Source: an uncultured Collinsella sp.
GTDB taxonomy: Bacteria; Actinomycetota; Coriobacteriia; Coriobacteriales; Coriobacteriaceae
DNA length: 7,267 nt
Assembly (NCBI GenBank): GCA_937989795.1
Contig: CALKBB010000329.1
Span: forward strand, 1-7,267
Reading direction: 5' to 3'
Under the pieces are notes generated by a model. It made no database searches, was not told the DNA's origin, and worked only from the letters and a program-made list of their open reading frames with translations. Position numbers and translations under genes: made by a program. Below, piece by piece: positions 1 through 6,639 of this stretch (positions within the stretch are counted from its first letter, which is position 1; every line of letters starts with the position of its first letter).

Positions 1-609
1 CTCCTTCTCTGCCTTGGACAGCGCCTGCTCCAGTCGCGCCAGCGTGTCGCGTGTATATACGGCACCAGTCGGATTGTTGGGCGAGTCGATGATAACGGCA
101 GTCGTCTTATCGGTAATCGCCTTGAGCACGTTGTCCACGCTCAGCTGGAACGTATCTTCATCGGCGAGCGCCTCAACACACGTACAGCCGGCCTTCTCAA
201 TCCATACGCGATACTCCGGAAAGTACGGAGCGATAACAATAACCTCGTCGCCCGGGTTCGTAACGGCGTTGAGCGTGCAGGTGAGCGATGCCGCGGCGCC
301 AACCGTCATAAAGACGTCCTTGCCCTCATAGCTCGTGCCAAAGCGGCGGTTGAGCGATTCGGCCACAACGGCACGACATTGCGGCAGGCCCGGTGCGGGC
401 GTGTAGCCGTGCAGCTGGTCGCTCGGCAGCTCCAGGGCCTTCTTAATCGACTCCGCCACAGCAGCGGGCGCCGGAACACTCGGGTTGCCCAGCGAAAAAT
501 CGAATACGTTCTCCGCACCGATCTGTGCCTTGCGCTCAAGACCATAGCTAAAGATCTCGCGGATGATGGAGCTTTCCGCACCGCGAGCATACATAGTTTC
601 GTTGATCAT
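1..609 (-). CDS. PLP-dependent aminotransferase, class I/II (C-terminus beyond window)
   Basis: This is the first 203 codons of a fold-type I, pyridoxal-phosphate aminotransferase of the aspartate/aromatic aminotransferase kind. Such cytoplasmic enzymes move an amino group between an amino acid and a 2-oxo acid. Visible family signs are GNPSVPAP (residues 41-48), a YTPAPGLPQ segment (69-77) matching the usual Y-x-x-x-x-G-x-x-x-L/F region, the small-residue cofactor-phosphate loop GAAASL (104-109), APYFPEY (127-133) with a Tyr that normally stacks on the ring, and SPNNPTG (176-182), whose second Asn contacts PLP. The Schiff-base lysine should lie past the left edge and cannot be checked. The ATG at 609 is chosen because AAAGGGGAA (613-621) sits just upstream. 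A second Met at residue 6 has no such site. Substrate specificity is not readable from this half. The gene is separated from ftsH by a terminator, so it is its own unit. Confidence 0.93.
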   Translation of the reverse strand, partial: MINETMYARGAESSIIREIFSYGLERKAQIGAENVFDFSLGNPSVPAPAAVAESIKKALELPSDQLHGYTPAPGLPQCRAVVAESLNRRFGTSYEGKDVFMTVGAAASLTCTLNAVTNPGDEVIVIAPYFPEYRVWIEKAGCTCVEALADEDTFQLSVDNVLKAITDKTTAVIIDSPNNPTGAVYTRDTLARLEQALSKAEKE

Positions 610-633
610 CTGTTCCCCTTTCGCATAGGCGCT

Positions 634-639
634 ATTGTA
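634..639 (-). promoter_or_regulatory. Candidate -10 box for the aminotransferase gene
   Basis: Read on the minus strand this is TACAAT, five of six matches to TATAAT. It would place the transcript start near 627, about 18 bases before the ATG. I find no convincing -35 hexamer 16-18 bases upstream, so the assignment rests on the -10 box and the position alone. The same hexamer occurs ahead of tilS. Confidence 0.35.
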
Positions 640-673
640 CGCTTTAGCCGAGCAAAGTGCCGCAGCAATGTTA

Positions 674-725
674 ATTGGGGACAGACTTAAATGCGTGAAA
701 ACGCTCATTTAAGTCTGTCCCCAAT
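674..725. repeat. Perfect 20-bp inverted repeat (REP/MITE-like palindrome)
   Basis: The arms at 674-693 (ATTGGGGACAGACTTAAATG) and 706-725 are exact reverse complements, separated by 12 bases that can themselves partly pair (GCG at 693-695 with CGC at 702-704). There is no T-run after either arm, so it does not look like an intrinsic terminator. It lies after the ftsH terminator and upstream of the aminotransferase promoter, outside every gene. The GGGGACAGAC core is one I recall from palindromic repeats associated with IS200-like/REP-associated tyrosine transposases (Y1 family). That link is from memory and not shown here, and no transposase gene is in the window. A solitary non-autonomous REP or MITE is the best reading. 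Confidence 0.75.
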
Positions 726-753
726 CAACAGATGGCCCCATATCGCTCAATAG

Positions 754-787
754 AAAAAGCCTCCGCAGGTTTCCCCGCGGAGGCTTT
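754..787 (-). terminator. Intrinsic terminator of the hpt-ftsH transcript
   Basis: Arms 756-766 and 777-787 pair perfectly over 11 bp (GCCTCCGC core) around a 10-base loop. In the minus direction the stem is followed by a run of five T (758-754). It begins about 11 bases after the ftsH stop codon. This is a classic rho-independent terminator and ends the ftsH operon before the palindrome and the aminotransferase gene. Confidence 0.88.
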
Positions 788-798
788 CGTTAGAAGGA

Positions 799-2937
799 CT
801 ATTTGTCGACGTCGGTGCCGGCACCGGTATCGACGGCACGATCATCGCCGGCATCATCAGATGTGACTTCGGCATCCTCCTGCATGGCCGCCTGCGCAAA
901 AGCCGCGGCATCAGCCGCCAGCTCCTCCTCGCTCATACGAGGCGCGCGCTTCTTGGTCGGCATGCCGGCTGCCTTGGCATTGCGCTCCTCCTTGGCCGCC
1001 AGGATATCGCCCTCGCGTTCAAGGTAGGCATCCCACTCGTTGTCGAGCAGGGCGTTCACGGCGTCGCCCTCGACGGTCTCGCGCTCAAGCAGCACCTTCG
1101 CCATCAGATCAAGCTGATCGCGACGGGCATCCAAAATCTCGACCGCGCGGCGATGGGCCTCACGCATGATGCGCTGAACCTCGATATCGATGCGGCGCGC
1201 CGTCTCCTCGGAGTAATCCTGGTGATCGGCGTAATCGCGACCAAGGAACACCTGATGCTGCGCCTCGCCAAACACTTGCGTGCCCAGCTCCTCGCTCATG
1301 CCCAGACGCGTAACCATCTCGCGCGCCATCTTGGTTGCGCGCTCCAGATCGTTGCTCGCGCCCGACGTAATGTCATCGCACATGAGCTCCTCGGCAACGC
1401 GACCGCCCAAGAACACGGCGAGCTCGTCGAGCATCTCGTTCTTGGTCTTGAGGAAGTGATCCTCCTGCGGAAGCTGCAACGTGTAGCCCAGAGCCTGGCC
1501 GCGGCTGACAATCGAAATCTTATGAACCGGATCGGAGTGCTCCAAGATGTGACCCACCAGGGCATGGCCGCTCTCATGGTAGGCAATCGTGATGCGCTCG
1601 GCTTCGGTCATCACACGACCCTTGCGTTGCGGTCCGGCAATCACGCGCTCCATCGATTCCTCGACCTCGTCCATCGAGATCACGGAACGATGACGGCGAG
1701 CGGCCAGCAGCGCAGACTCGTTGAGCAGATTTGCCAGATCGGCACCGGTGAAGCCAACGGTCATCTGGGCGAGCTTCTCAAACTTAACGTCCTCGTCCAT
1801 CGGCTTGTTCTCGGCATGCACGCGCAAGATCTGCTCGCGGCCCTTCACATCCGGACGGTCGACCGTAACCTGGCGGTCAAAACGGCCGGGACGCAGCAAT
1901 GCCGGATCCAGGATGTCAGGACGGTTGGTCGCAGCGATCAGGATGACCAACTCGCTTTCCTCAAAGCCGTCCATCTCGACCAGCAGCTGGTTGAGCGTCT
2001 GCTCGCGCTCGTCGTGACCGCCGCCCAAGCCAGCTCCGCGCTGACGTCCCACGGCATCGATCTCATCGATGAAAATGATCGACGGGGCCTGGGACTTGGC
2101 CTCCTTAAAGAGGTCACGCACACGGCTGGCGCCGACACCTACGAACATCTCGACAAAGTCGGAACCCGAGATGCTAAAGAACGGCACGCCCGCCTCGCCG
2201 GCAACGGCCTTGGCCAGCAGCGTTTTACCGGTGCCCGGAGGGCCAACCAGCAACACGCCACGCGGGATCTTGGCGCCCAGCTTGCGATAGCGATCCGGAT
2301 CGCTCAAAAAGTCACGGATCTCCTCGAGCTCCTCGACTGCCTCGTCCACGCCGGCAACGTCTTCAAACTTGACCTTGGGGCGTGTGGCCTCGTTGGTCTT
2401 GGCGTTGGTCTTGCCAAACTGCATGTTCCTGTTGTTGGCGCCCATCATCTGGCGCATAAAGTAGAACATGATGGCGATAAGGGCGATCGTCGGAAGCACA
2501 CTCATCGCCAAGTCGCCCCAAAAATCGGGATCGTTGGTGTTGACGATGTATTTGGTATCGGGGTGCTCCGCCATGAGCTCGGCAAGCGAATCGGAGCCGA
2601 CATAGGTCGAGGAGAAGCTCTTGAGCTCGCTCGTATCGCCCTTGTCCTTCTTCGTCTTCCAGTAATGACCCGTCACGCTTCCGTCTTGAACCGTATAGGT
2701 CAAATCTTCGACGCGATCCTGCTTAATGGCGCTGACCATCTCGCTCGTCGCGAGCTTAACGGTATTGCTGGAATTGGCAAAGCCGGAGCCCATGTTAAAG
2801 AAGGCGTAGCCCAGAAGCGCGCAAGCCAAAAGAAAATACAGCCAGCCCGTACGCGTGGGCTTCTTGCCTCCGGGCATCCCCGGAATCTTTGGGTCCCGGG
2901 GAGTCTGGGAATTGTTGTCGTTACGGTCGTCGGGCAT
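799..2937 (-). CDS. ftsH: ATP-dependent zinc metalloprotease FtsH
   Basis: FtsH is a membrane-anchored hexameric AAA+ protease that extracts and degrades misfolded membrane proteins and selected short-lived cytosolic ones. The 712 residues show, in order: a proline/asparagine-rich cytoplasmic start (1-30), a first membrane segment (about 31-50), an extracytoplasmic domain (about 51-140), a second membrane segment (about 142-164), and the AAA+ module. That module has Walker A GPPGTGKT (232-239), pore loop FVEMFVGVG (261-269), Walker B IIFIDEID (287-294) and second region of homology ATNRPDILDPALLRPGRFDR (336-355). The protease domain has zinc motif HESGH (454-458) and the probable third ligand Asp530 in SGASND. 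Most family members have HEAGH; Ser at that position should be tolerated. An acidic, Ala-rich tail (about 670-712) is lineage-specific. The start codon follows the hpt stop by one base, and GGAGG lies 12 bases upstream, inside hpt. All key residues are present. Confidence 0.98.
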   Translation of the reverse strand: MPDDRNDNNSQTPRDPKIPGMPGGKKPTRTGWLYFLLACALLGYAFFNMGSGFANSSNTVKLATSEMVSAIKQDRVEDLTYTVQDGSVTGHYWKTKKDKGDTSELKSFSSTYVGSDSLAELMAEHPDTKYIVNTNDPDFWGDLAMSVLPTIALIAIMFYFMRQMMGANNRNMQFGKTNAKTNEATRPKVKFEDVAGVDEAVEELEEIRDFLSDPDRYRKLGAKIPRGVLLVGPPGTGKTLLAKAVAGEAGVPFFSISGSDFVEMFVGVGASRVRDLFKEAKSQAPSIIFIDEIDAVGRQRGAGLGGGHDEREQTLNQLLVEMDGFEESELVILIAATNRPDILDPALLRPGRFDRQVTVDRPDVKGREQILRVHAENKPMDEDVKFEKLAQMTVGFTGADLANLLNESALLAARRHRSVISMDEVEESMERVIAGPQRKGRVMTEAERITIAYHESGHALVGHILEHSDPVHKISIVSRGQALGYTLQLPQEDHFLKTKNEMLDELAVFLGGRVAEELMCDDITSGASNDLERATKMAREMVTRLGMSEELGTQVFGEAQHQVFLGRDYADHQDYSEETARRIDIEVQRIMREAHRRAVEILDARRDQLDLMAKVLLERETVEGDAVNALLDNEWDAYLEREGDILAAKEERNAKAAGMPTKKRAPRMSEEELAADAAAFAQAAMQEDAEVTSDDAGDDRAVDTGAGTDVDK

Positions 2938-2938
2938 C

Positions 2939-3487
2939 TTACGAATAAACCTCCGGTTTCAAAATGCCCAGATACGGAAGGTTGCGATAGCGCTCGGCAT
3001 AGTCGAGGCCGTAGCCCACCACAAAGGCATCGGGGCAATGGGTTCCAACATACTTGGGCGTGATGGCCGAGGTACGGTCCTCAACGTCCTTCCACAGGAA
3101 GGCGGCGACCTCCAGAGAAGCGGGCTTGCGGCTCTCGAGGTTCTTCATCAGGTACTTGAGGGTCAGGCCCGAGTCCAAAATGTCCTCGACGATCAGCACG
3201 TCGCGACCACGGATGTCGATATCCAGGTCCTTAATGATACGCACGATGCCCGAAGACTTCACACCGTCGCCATAGCTCGAAACAGCCATGAAATCGATGT
3301 TGGTCGGCAGCTCGATCTTACGCATCAGGTCGCCCATAAAGACCACGGCGCCGCGCAGGACCGCAATCAGCACCAGATCCTTACCCGCGTAATCGCGAGT
3401 AATCTCCTCGCCCAGGCGAGAAACGATACCGTCGATATCCTCCTGCGTAAACAGAACCTTCTCGATATCCGGATGTTGAGAAGCCAT
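2939..3487 (-). CDS. hpt: Hypoxanthine phosphoribosyltransferase
   Basis: This cytoplasmic purine-salvage enzyme joins hypoxanthine (and usually guanine) to PRPP, giving IMP or GMP plus pyrophosphate. At 182 residues it has the usual bacterial length. Visible motifs are LRGA (44-47, pyrophosphate loop), SSYGD (70-74, flexible loop closing on the active site), the PRPP signature VLIVEDILDSGLTL (97-110) with the acidic pair Glu101-Asp102, the purine-contacting Lys145 in PKYVG, and FVVGYGLDYAERYRNLPYLG (155-174), whose Asp162 corresponds to the base/metal-contacting aspartate. The ATG at 3487 follows AAAGGG (3493-3498) by five bases. The gene stands between tilS and ftsH, an arrangement also known from Bacillus. 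It probably shares a transcript with ftsH and possibly with tilS, since no terminator is visible in the 148-base gap to tilS. Confidence 0.97.
   Translation of the reverse strand: MASQHPDIEKVLFTQEDIDGIVSRLGEEITRDYAGKDLVLIAVLRGAVVFMGDLMRKIELPTNIDFMAVSSYGDGVKSSGIVRIIKDLDIDIRGRDVLIVEDILDSGLTLKYLMKNLESRKPASLEVAAFLWKDVEDRTSAITPKYVGTHCPDAFVVGYGLDYAERYRNLPYLGILKPEVYS
2950..2954 (-). promoter_or_regulatory. ftsH ribosome-binding site inside the end of hpt
   Basis: On the minus strand GGAGG lies within the final Pro-Glu-Val codons of hpt, 12 bases ahead of the ftsH ATG (2937). The hpt stop TAA (2941-2939) and this ATG are separated by one base. Ribosomes finishing hpt would therefore cover the ftsH start, which implies translational coupling. 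The spacing is longer than the usual 5-9 bases, which makes re-initiation by terminating ribosomes more plausible. Confidence 0.7.
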
Positions 3488-3544
3488 GACAACCCTTTCT
3501 TGTGCTTAATCGCCCACACACCGCCGTATGGACGCGAACCACAC

Positions 3545-3574
3545 ATTCTAGCAGCGCACGGGGTATATTTTCCA
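3545..3574 (-). promoter_or_regulatory. Weak candidate promoter for hpt-ftsH
   Basis: On the minus strand TGGAAA (3574-3569, four of six to TTGACA), an 18-base spacer and TAGAAT (3550-3545, five of six to TATAAT) could start a transcript near 3538, about 50 bases before the hpt ATG. It overlaps the base of a small imperfect hairpin (3576-3596). The match is modest. Read-through from tilS remains possible. Confidence 0.3.
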
Positions 3575-3635
3575 GCCCGTACGCCATCAGCGCGGGAATA
3601 CCGTCAACGTCGCACAGAATAGCTGGCGTGGGACG

Positions 3636-5174
3636 CTAATCCGCATCGACCACGCGGAGCAGATATGCCACGCGCGTTGCGGCCGTGCACTTAAAACGCT
3701 CGTCCGCGCGAACTCCGGCGACCCACACCACGGCACCTCCCGGCGCCGTCCTCACCATGGGCACGCCGGCGCGCTCGGAAACGGGAATGCGGGCCTCGCC
3801 TAGCAAGTCGGATACCTTCTTGCTTCGGCCACTCATCCCTAACGGGCACATCACGTCTCCCGGTGCGGGACCGTCCACCCACAGGCGCGCCAATCGCGCC
3901 TCGGCAGGGATCTCGCCACGCGAGCCCGCCAGGATCCGCTCACTATCGCTGTCGGCAAAACCCAGGGCAGCCGCGTCTACTAAAGCTGTCACTTCCCCGG
4001 CAGCCGCAAGCTCACGAGCGCGGCGCACGATATCGCATCCCGGCTCAACGGCCATCGGCTCTGCGACCAGCATGCGTCCCCCGCCCAACGGCAAACGACC
4101 GGGTACGGTAACCCAGTCCGCAACCAGGCCCTCACGAGCCGCCGGCGCCTTAAACGCCAGCATGCCAAACTCGACGCGCGCGTCAATTCCCGCCGGAAGC
4201 GTGACCGAGCCTGCGCCCTCGGCAACGCAGGAAAGGACTCGCTCCACATGTCGCATCTCTGGACGAGCATCCGGATCGATGCGTTTAATCGCCAGTCGCA
4301 CGATGCGCCGCGCGATTACCACCTCGGCCGCAGCAAGGCGTCTGGCATCGAGCACCAGCGCGCCCGCCGCCTCCTTGCGCAAACAGCTTCGAAACGCCTG
4401 CGCCGACAGCTGGGATAGAAACGCGTCTTCGTCACCCAAGATCTCACAGGCGGCGCCAATCGTCTTGCACACGCTCGCATTACGCTGTGCCACCACTGGC
4501 ATTACCCGATGGCGCACGTAGTTTCGCAGATACGAGATATCCTCATTGCTCTCGTCCTCACGCCACGGCTGACCATGTACCTGCAGATAGCCCACTAGCT
4601 CGCCATGAGTTAGGTCGAGCAAGGGGCGCACCACGATATTCCTTCGACGGGGAATGCTCGAAAGCCCAGCCGGGCCCGACCCCTTAATGGCGTTCATCAA
4701 AAATGTTTCCGCACGGTCCGAAGAGGTATGGGCAGTACAGATGCGCGCCGCCGTTCTCGGCGCCCCCGTCTTGGCACAAAGCGCGCGAACATACCTTCGC
4801 GCCGCGGCATAACGCACCTCGCGCGCAGCCGCCTCGATATTGCCCGACTCCTCATCAAAATAAGCGTGCTCCACGCACAGCGGCAAACCATATTGCGCGC
4901 AGAGATCACGCACGAAGGCTTCATCGCCGTCGGACGCCTTACCGCGCAGATGATGGTTTACATGCAGCACATGCAGGCGATCGCGAGCAATGGGGGCAAC
5001 ACCGCGTCCGTCTTGGATATCCAGCTTTGATGTGCACGCCATAAGAAGCAGTGCCGTCGAGTCCGCACCGCCTGATACCATGAGCACCACAGGAGCAGCC
5101 TGCTGCCTCATCCGGGTCTCATCAACCGTCCCAGGCGCGGCATGGTGTCCGTAATGCTGTGATACCGTTGGCAT
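3636..5174 (-). CDS. tilS: tRNA(Ile)-lysidine synthetase TilS
   Basis: TilS uses ATP to attach lysine to C34 of the CAU-anticodon isoleucine tRNA, making lysidine so that the tRNA reads AUA and is charged with Ile. The 512-residue protein has the full three-part layout. The N-terminal PP-loop ATPase has SGGADST (34-40), HVNHHLRG (71-78), RAETFLMNAIKGSGPAGLSS (154-173) and WREDESNEDISYLRNYVRHR (204-223). A helical middle region follows (about 235-340), then a TilS_C domain with LWVDGPAPGDVMCPLGM (431-447), KIP-like ARIPVSERAGVPMV (461-474) and VVWVAGVRADERFKCT (482-497). The start at 5174 is backed by a strong GAGGAGG (5181-5187) six bases upstream. The N-terminus runs about 28 residues before the PP-loop strand, slightly long for the family. 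The gene is first in a minus-strand run with hpt and ftsH and is divergent from the YycJ-like gene. Confidence 0.97.
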   Translation of the reverse strand: MPTVSQHYGHHAAPGTVDETRMRQQAAPVVLMVSGGADSTALLLMACTSKLDIQDGRGVAPIARDRLHVLHVNHHLRGKASDGDEAFVRDLCAQYGLPLCVEHAYFDEESGNIEAAAREVRYAAARRYVRALCAKTGAPRTAARICTAHTSSDRAETFLMNAIKGSGPAGLSSIPRRRNIVVRPLLDLTHGELVGYLQVHGQPWREDESNEDISYLRNYVRHRVMPVVAQRNASVCKTIGAACEILGDEDAFLSQLSAQAFRSCLRKEAAGALVLDARRLAAAEVVIARRIVRLAIKRIDPDARPEMRHVERVLSCVAEGAGSVTLPAGIDARVEFGMLAFKAPAAREGLVADWVTVPGRLPLGGGRMLVAEPMAVEPGCDIVRRARELAAAGEVTALVDAAALGFADSDSERILAGSRGEIPAEARLARLWVDGPAPGDVMCPLGMSGRSKKVSDLLGEARIPVSERAGVPMVRTAPGGAVVWVAGVRADERFKCTAATRVAYLLRVVDAD

Positions 5175-5222
5175 TCGCTTCCTCCTCTATTCGTCCGCAC
5201 CCATTGTATCCTTTGGAATCTT
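5175..5222. promoter_or_regulatory. Short divergent promoter region between tilS and the MBL gene
   Basis: Only 48 bases separate two divergent start codons, so both promoters must overlap here or extend into the genes. On the minus strand TACAAT (5208-5203, five of six) is a good -10 for tilS, giving a leader of about 20 bases that includes the GAGGAGG ribosome site. No clear -35 stands 17 bases upstream, which would fall in the first codons of the plus-strand gene. On the plus strand TATCCT (5207-5212) is a weak -10 that would leave an almost leaderless message. Confidence 0.4.
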
Positions 5223-6032
5223 ATGTCTCGCCTACACCTTCATATCCTCGGCAGTGGCTCTAAAGGCAACTGCGCACTCATCGAGGGCCCGCAGGGGCTC
5301 ATTATGGTCGATGACGGACTGTCTCGCCGCGAGACATTAAAGCGCATGGCAGAACTGGGCCTCTCGACAGACAACGTCTCGGCTCTTCTCATTACTCATG
5401 AGCATAGCGATCACATCAAGGGCCTCGATGTCTGGTGCAAGCACTGGCACGGCCCCCTCTTTGCCAGCAGGGGCACTCTTTCGAACAAAGAAAATCTTTC
5501 GCATCTGCCTGTCGAGGAATTCGATCCCGGCGACGCCCTATCCATTGCCGGCATCCACGTGCAAACCTACTCAACATCACACGATGTCATCAATCCAGTC
5601 GGCTATCGATTCGACGCCCTCGATGATTCCATCGGCTTTGCCACCGACACCGGAGAGCTATCGAGCCAAGCCATGAACACCCTCAAAGATTGTCGAGTCC
5701 TCGCGCTCGAGAGCAACCATGATGTGACCATGCTGCGCGAGGGAGAATATCCCCGCTTTCTTCAGGAGCGCATCCTGTCTGCAAGGGGACACCTCTCCAA
5801 TGGCCAAGCCGCCGAAGCCGCGCGCGAACTTGTTACCGATCGCACCGAACAGCTCATTGCCATGCATATCAGCCAAGATAACAATCGTCCGAGCCTTACC
5901 GTCAAAAGCTATGCCAAAGCTCTGGCCGCAACCCTGGATGACGAGGTCGGCAGCTCCGCAACCCTTCTCCAAGGATCGCGAAAACTCTCGATACGCCCTG
6001 CGAGTCAGTATCAGCCGGCAACCATTCAATAG
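5223..6032 (+). CDS. Metallo-beta-lactamase-fold hydrolase, YycJ/WalJ type
   Basis: This 269-residue cytoplasmic enzyme has the two-metal MBL fold: GSGSKGNC (10-17) after the first strand, the metal motif THEHSDHIKGL (58-68; His59, His61, Asp63, His64), His120 in STSHD, the bridging Asp142 in ATDTG, ESNHD (153-157), GHLSNGQAA (179-187) and a last metal His205 in AMHIS. ESNHD and GHLSN are characteristic of the YycJ/WalJ branch, reported in other bacteria as a 5'-to-3' DNA exonuclease linked to mismatch repair. That role is inferred here by family. In Firmicutes this gene closes the walRK operon; here it stands alone, divergent from tilS. The ATG at 5223 is preceded only by a weak GGAA (5215-5218), but GSGSKGNC lies at the normal distance from it. 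The gene ends just before a strong terminator. Confidence 0.92.
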   Translation: MSRLHLHILGSGSKGNCALIEGPQGLIMVDDGLSRRETLKRMAELGLSTDNVSALLITHEHSDHIKGLDVWCKHWHGPLFASRGTLSNKENLSHLPVEEFDPGDALSIAGIHVQTYSTSHDVINPVGYRFDALDDSIGFATDTGELSSQAMNTLKDCRVLALESNHDVTMLREGEYPRFLQERILSARGHLSNGQAAEAARELVTDRTEQLIAMHISQDNNRPSLTVKSYAKALAATLDDEVGSSATLLQGSRKLSIRPASQYQPATIQ

Positions 6033-6040
6033 ACTGTCCT

Positions 6041-6091
6041 AGACAGCAAAAGGGGCCGAGAATCGCTTCCCAGCCCCTTTTGCTGTCTTTT
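6041..6091. terminator. Bidirectional intrinsic terminator between convergent genes
   Basis: Arms 6041-6056 (AGACAGCAAAAGGGGC) and 6073-6088 pair perfectly over 16 bp around a 16-base loop. In the plus direction the stem ends in TTTT (6088-6091), nine bases or so after the MBL-gene stop. In the minus direction the inner GGGGC/GCCCC stem is followed by TTTT (6051-6048), about 27 bases before the outer end and downstream of the hsp20 stop. The A4/T4 blocks inside the stem allow one element to serve both convergent genes. Confidence 0.88.
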
Positions 6092-6114
6092 CATAGCGCA
6101 GAACACCAACGAAG

Positions 6115-6546
6115 TTAGTCGATGGAGATCTTCGTAACGTTCTTCTTCTCGACGATCTTGGGAACCGTAACGGTCAGGATGCCGTCAGCGTACTTAGCCG
6201 AGAGGCCCTCGCTCGAAGCGTCCTTTAGATACACGCCACGCGTCGCGCTGTACGAGCTGAACTCCTTCTGCAAGAAGTTCTTGCCCTCGTTCTCCTCGTC
6301 TTCCTCGACATTCACGCTAATGGACAGACGGCCCTCATTGAGCTCGACATCGATATCGTCCTTGGCGACACCGGTCAGATAGGCCTTGACCTCATAGCCG
6401 TCGCCCTTATCCTCAACGTCAACGGGAAACGCCTTGGAAGCAATCGAGTTGTTTGCAAGGTCGGTCATATCATCAAACAGATCGAACAGCGAGCTAGCAG
6501 AAGGACGAACGCCAAAAACCGAACGATAAGGAACCATGCTTGCCAT
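6115..6546 (-). CDS. Small heat-shock protein, Hsp20/alpha-crystallin family
   Basis: Small heat-shock proteins are ATP-independent cytoplasmic holdases that form large oligomers and keep unfolding proteins soluble for other chaperones. The 143 residues have a short N-terminal arm (1-38) with a phenylalanine-rich SLFDLFDDM stretch (19-27), an alpha-crystallin domain (about 40-130) starting PVDVEDKGDGYEVKAYLTGV (41-60), the conserved arginine near 103 in ATRGVYL, the A-x-x-x-D-G-I-L signature (117-124, ADGILTV), and a C-terminal I-S-I (140-142), the I-x-I anchor used in oligomer assembly. The ATG at 6546 is chosen because AAGGAG (6555-6560) lies eight bases upstream. The open frame runs on to an ATG at 6624, but that adds 26 residues without a ribosome site or family likeness. 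No CIRCE or HAIR operator is visible upstream, so its heat control is not explained by the common repressors. Confidence 0.95.
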   Translation of the reverse strand: MASMVPYRSVFGVRPSASSLFDLFDDMTDLANNSIASKAFPVDVEDKGDGYEVKAYLTGVAKDDIDVELNEGRLSISVNVEEDEENEGKNFLQKEFSSYSATRGVYLKDASSEGLSAKYADGILTVTVPKIVEKKNVTKISID

Positions 6547-6609
6547 GTTTACCACTCCTTTTAGGACTGCCGAGCCATCTTCTAGGTGACTGGGACTTCT
6601 TTTGACGCT

Positions 6610-6639
6610 CTTATATATGCCCACCCAGTGCTTATATAT
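6610..6639. repeat. Twin ATATATAAG direct repeats, 21-bp period, upstream of hsp20
   Basis: On the plus strand CTTATATAT occurs at 6610-6618 and again at 6631-6639, exactly 21 bases apart, or two helical turns. Between them lies a GC-rich block (GCCCACCCAGTG). On the minus strand each reads ATATATAAG, and they stand 64-93 bases before the hsp20 ATG. Either copy could act as a -10-like box, but no TTGACA-like -35 fits. The equal spacing on one face of the helix suggests a regulator site. The function is unknown. Confidence 0.5.

Noticed and set aside
379..690. A plus-strand frame ending in the palindrome (C-terminus NWGQT)
   Set aside because: It is antisense to the aminotransferase and its tail is merely translation of the repeat arm.
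674..725. The palindrome as an intrinsic terminator
   Set aside because: No T-run follows on either strand, and a complete terminator already stands at 754-787 for the only gene reading into it.
1153..3063. A 636-codon open frame on the plus strand, antisense to ftsH
   Set aside because: It is the shadow of a GC-rich gene with strongly biased codons. The minus strand here encodes an intact FtsH with every catalytic motif, and the antisense translation shows no family likeness, being rich in His, Leu and Ala.
2855..3622. A 255-codon plus-strand frame over hpt and the gap to tilS
   Set aside because: It is antisense to the well-supported hpt, has no ribosome site and no recognisable domain.
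3685..4521. A 278-codon plus-strand frame inside tilS
   Set aside because: The minus strand has the complete TilS PP-loop and TilS_C motifs. This frame is Ser/Arg/Pro/Ala-rich low-complexity sequence typical of a shadow.
6547..6624. N-terminal extension of Hsp20 from an ATG at 6624
   Set aside because: The added 26 residues lack a ribosome site and family similarity, and AAGGAG lies at the right distance before the ATG at 6546.
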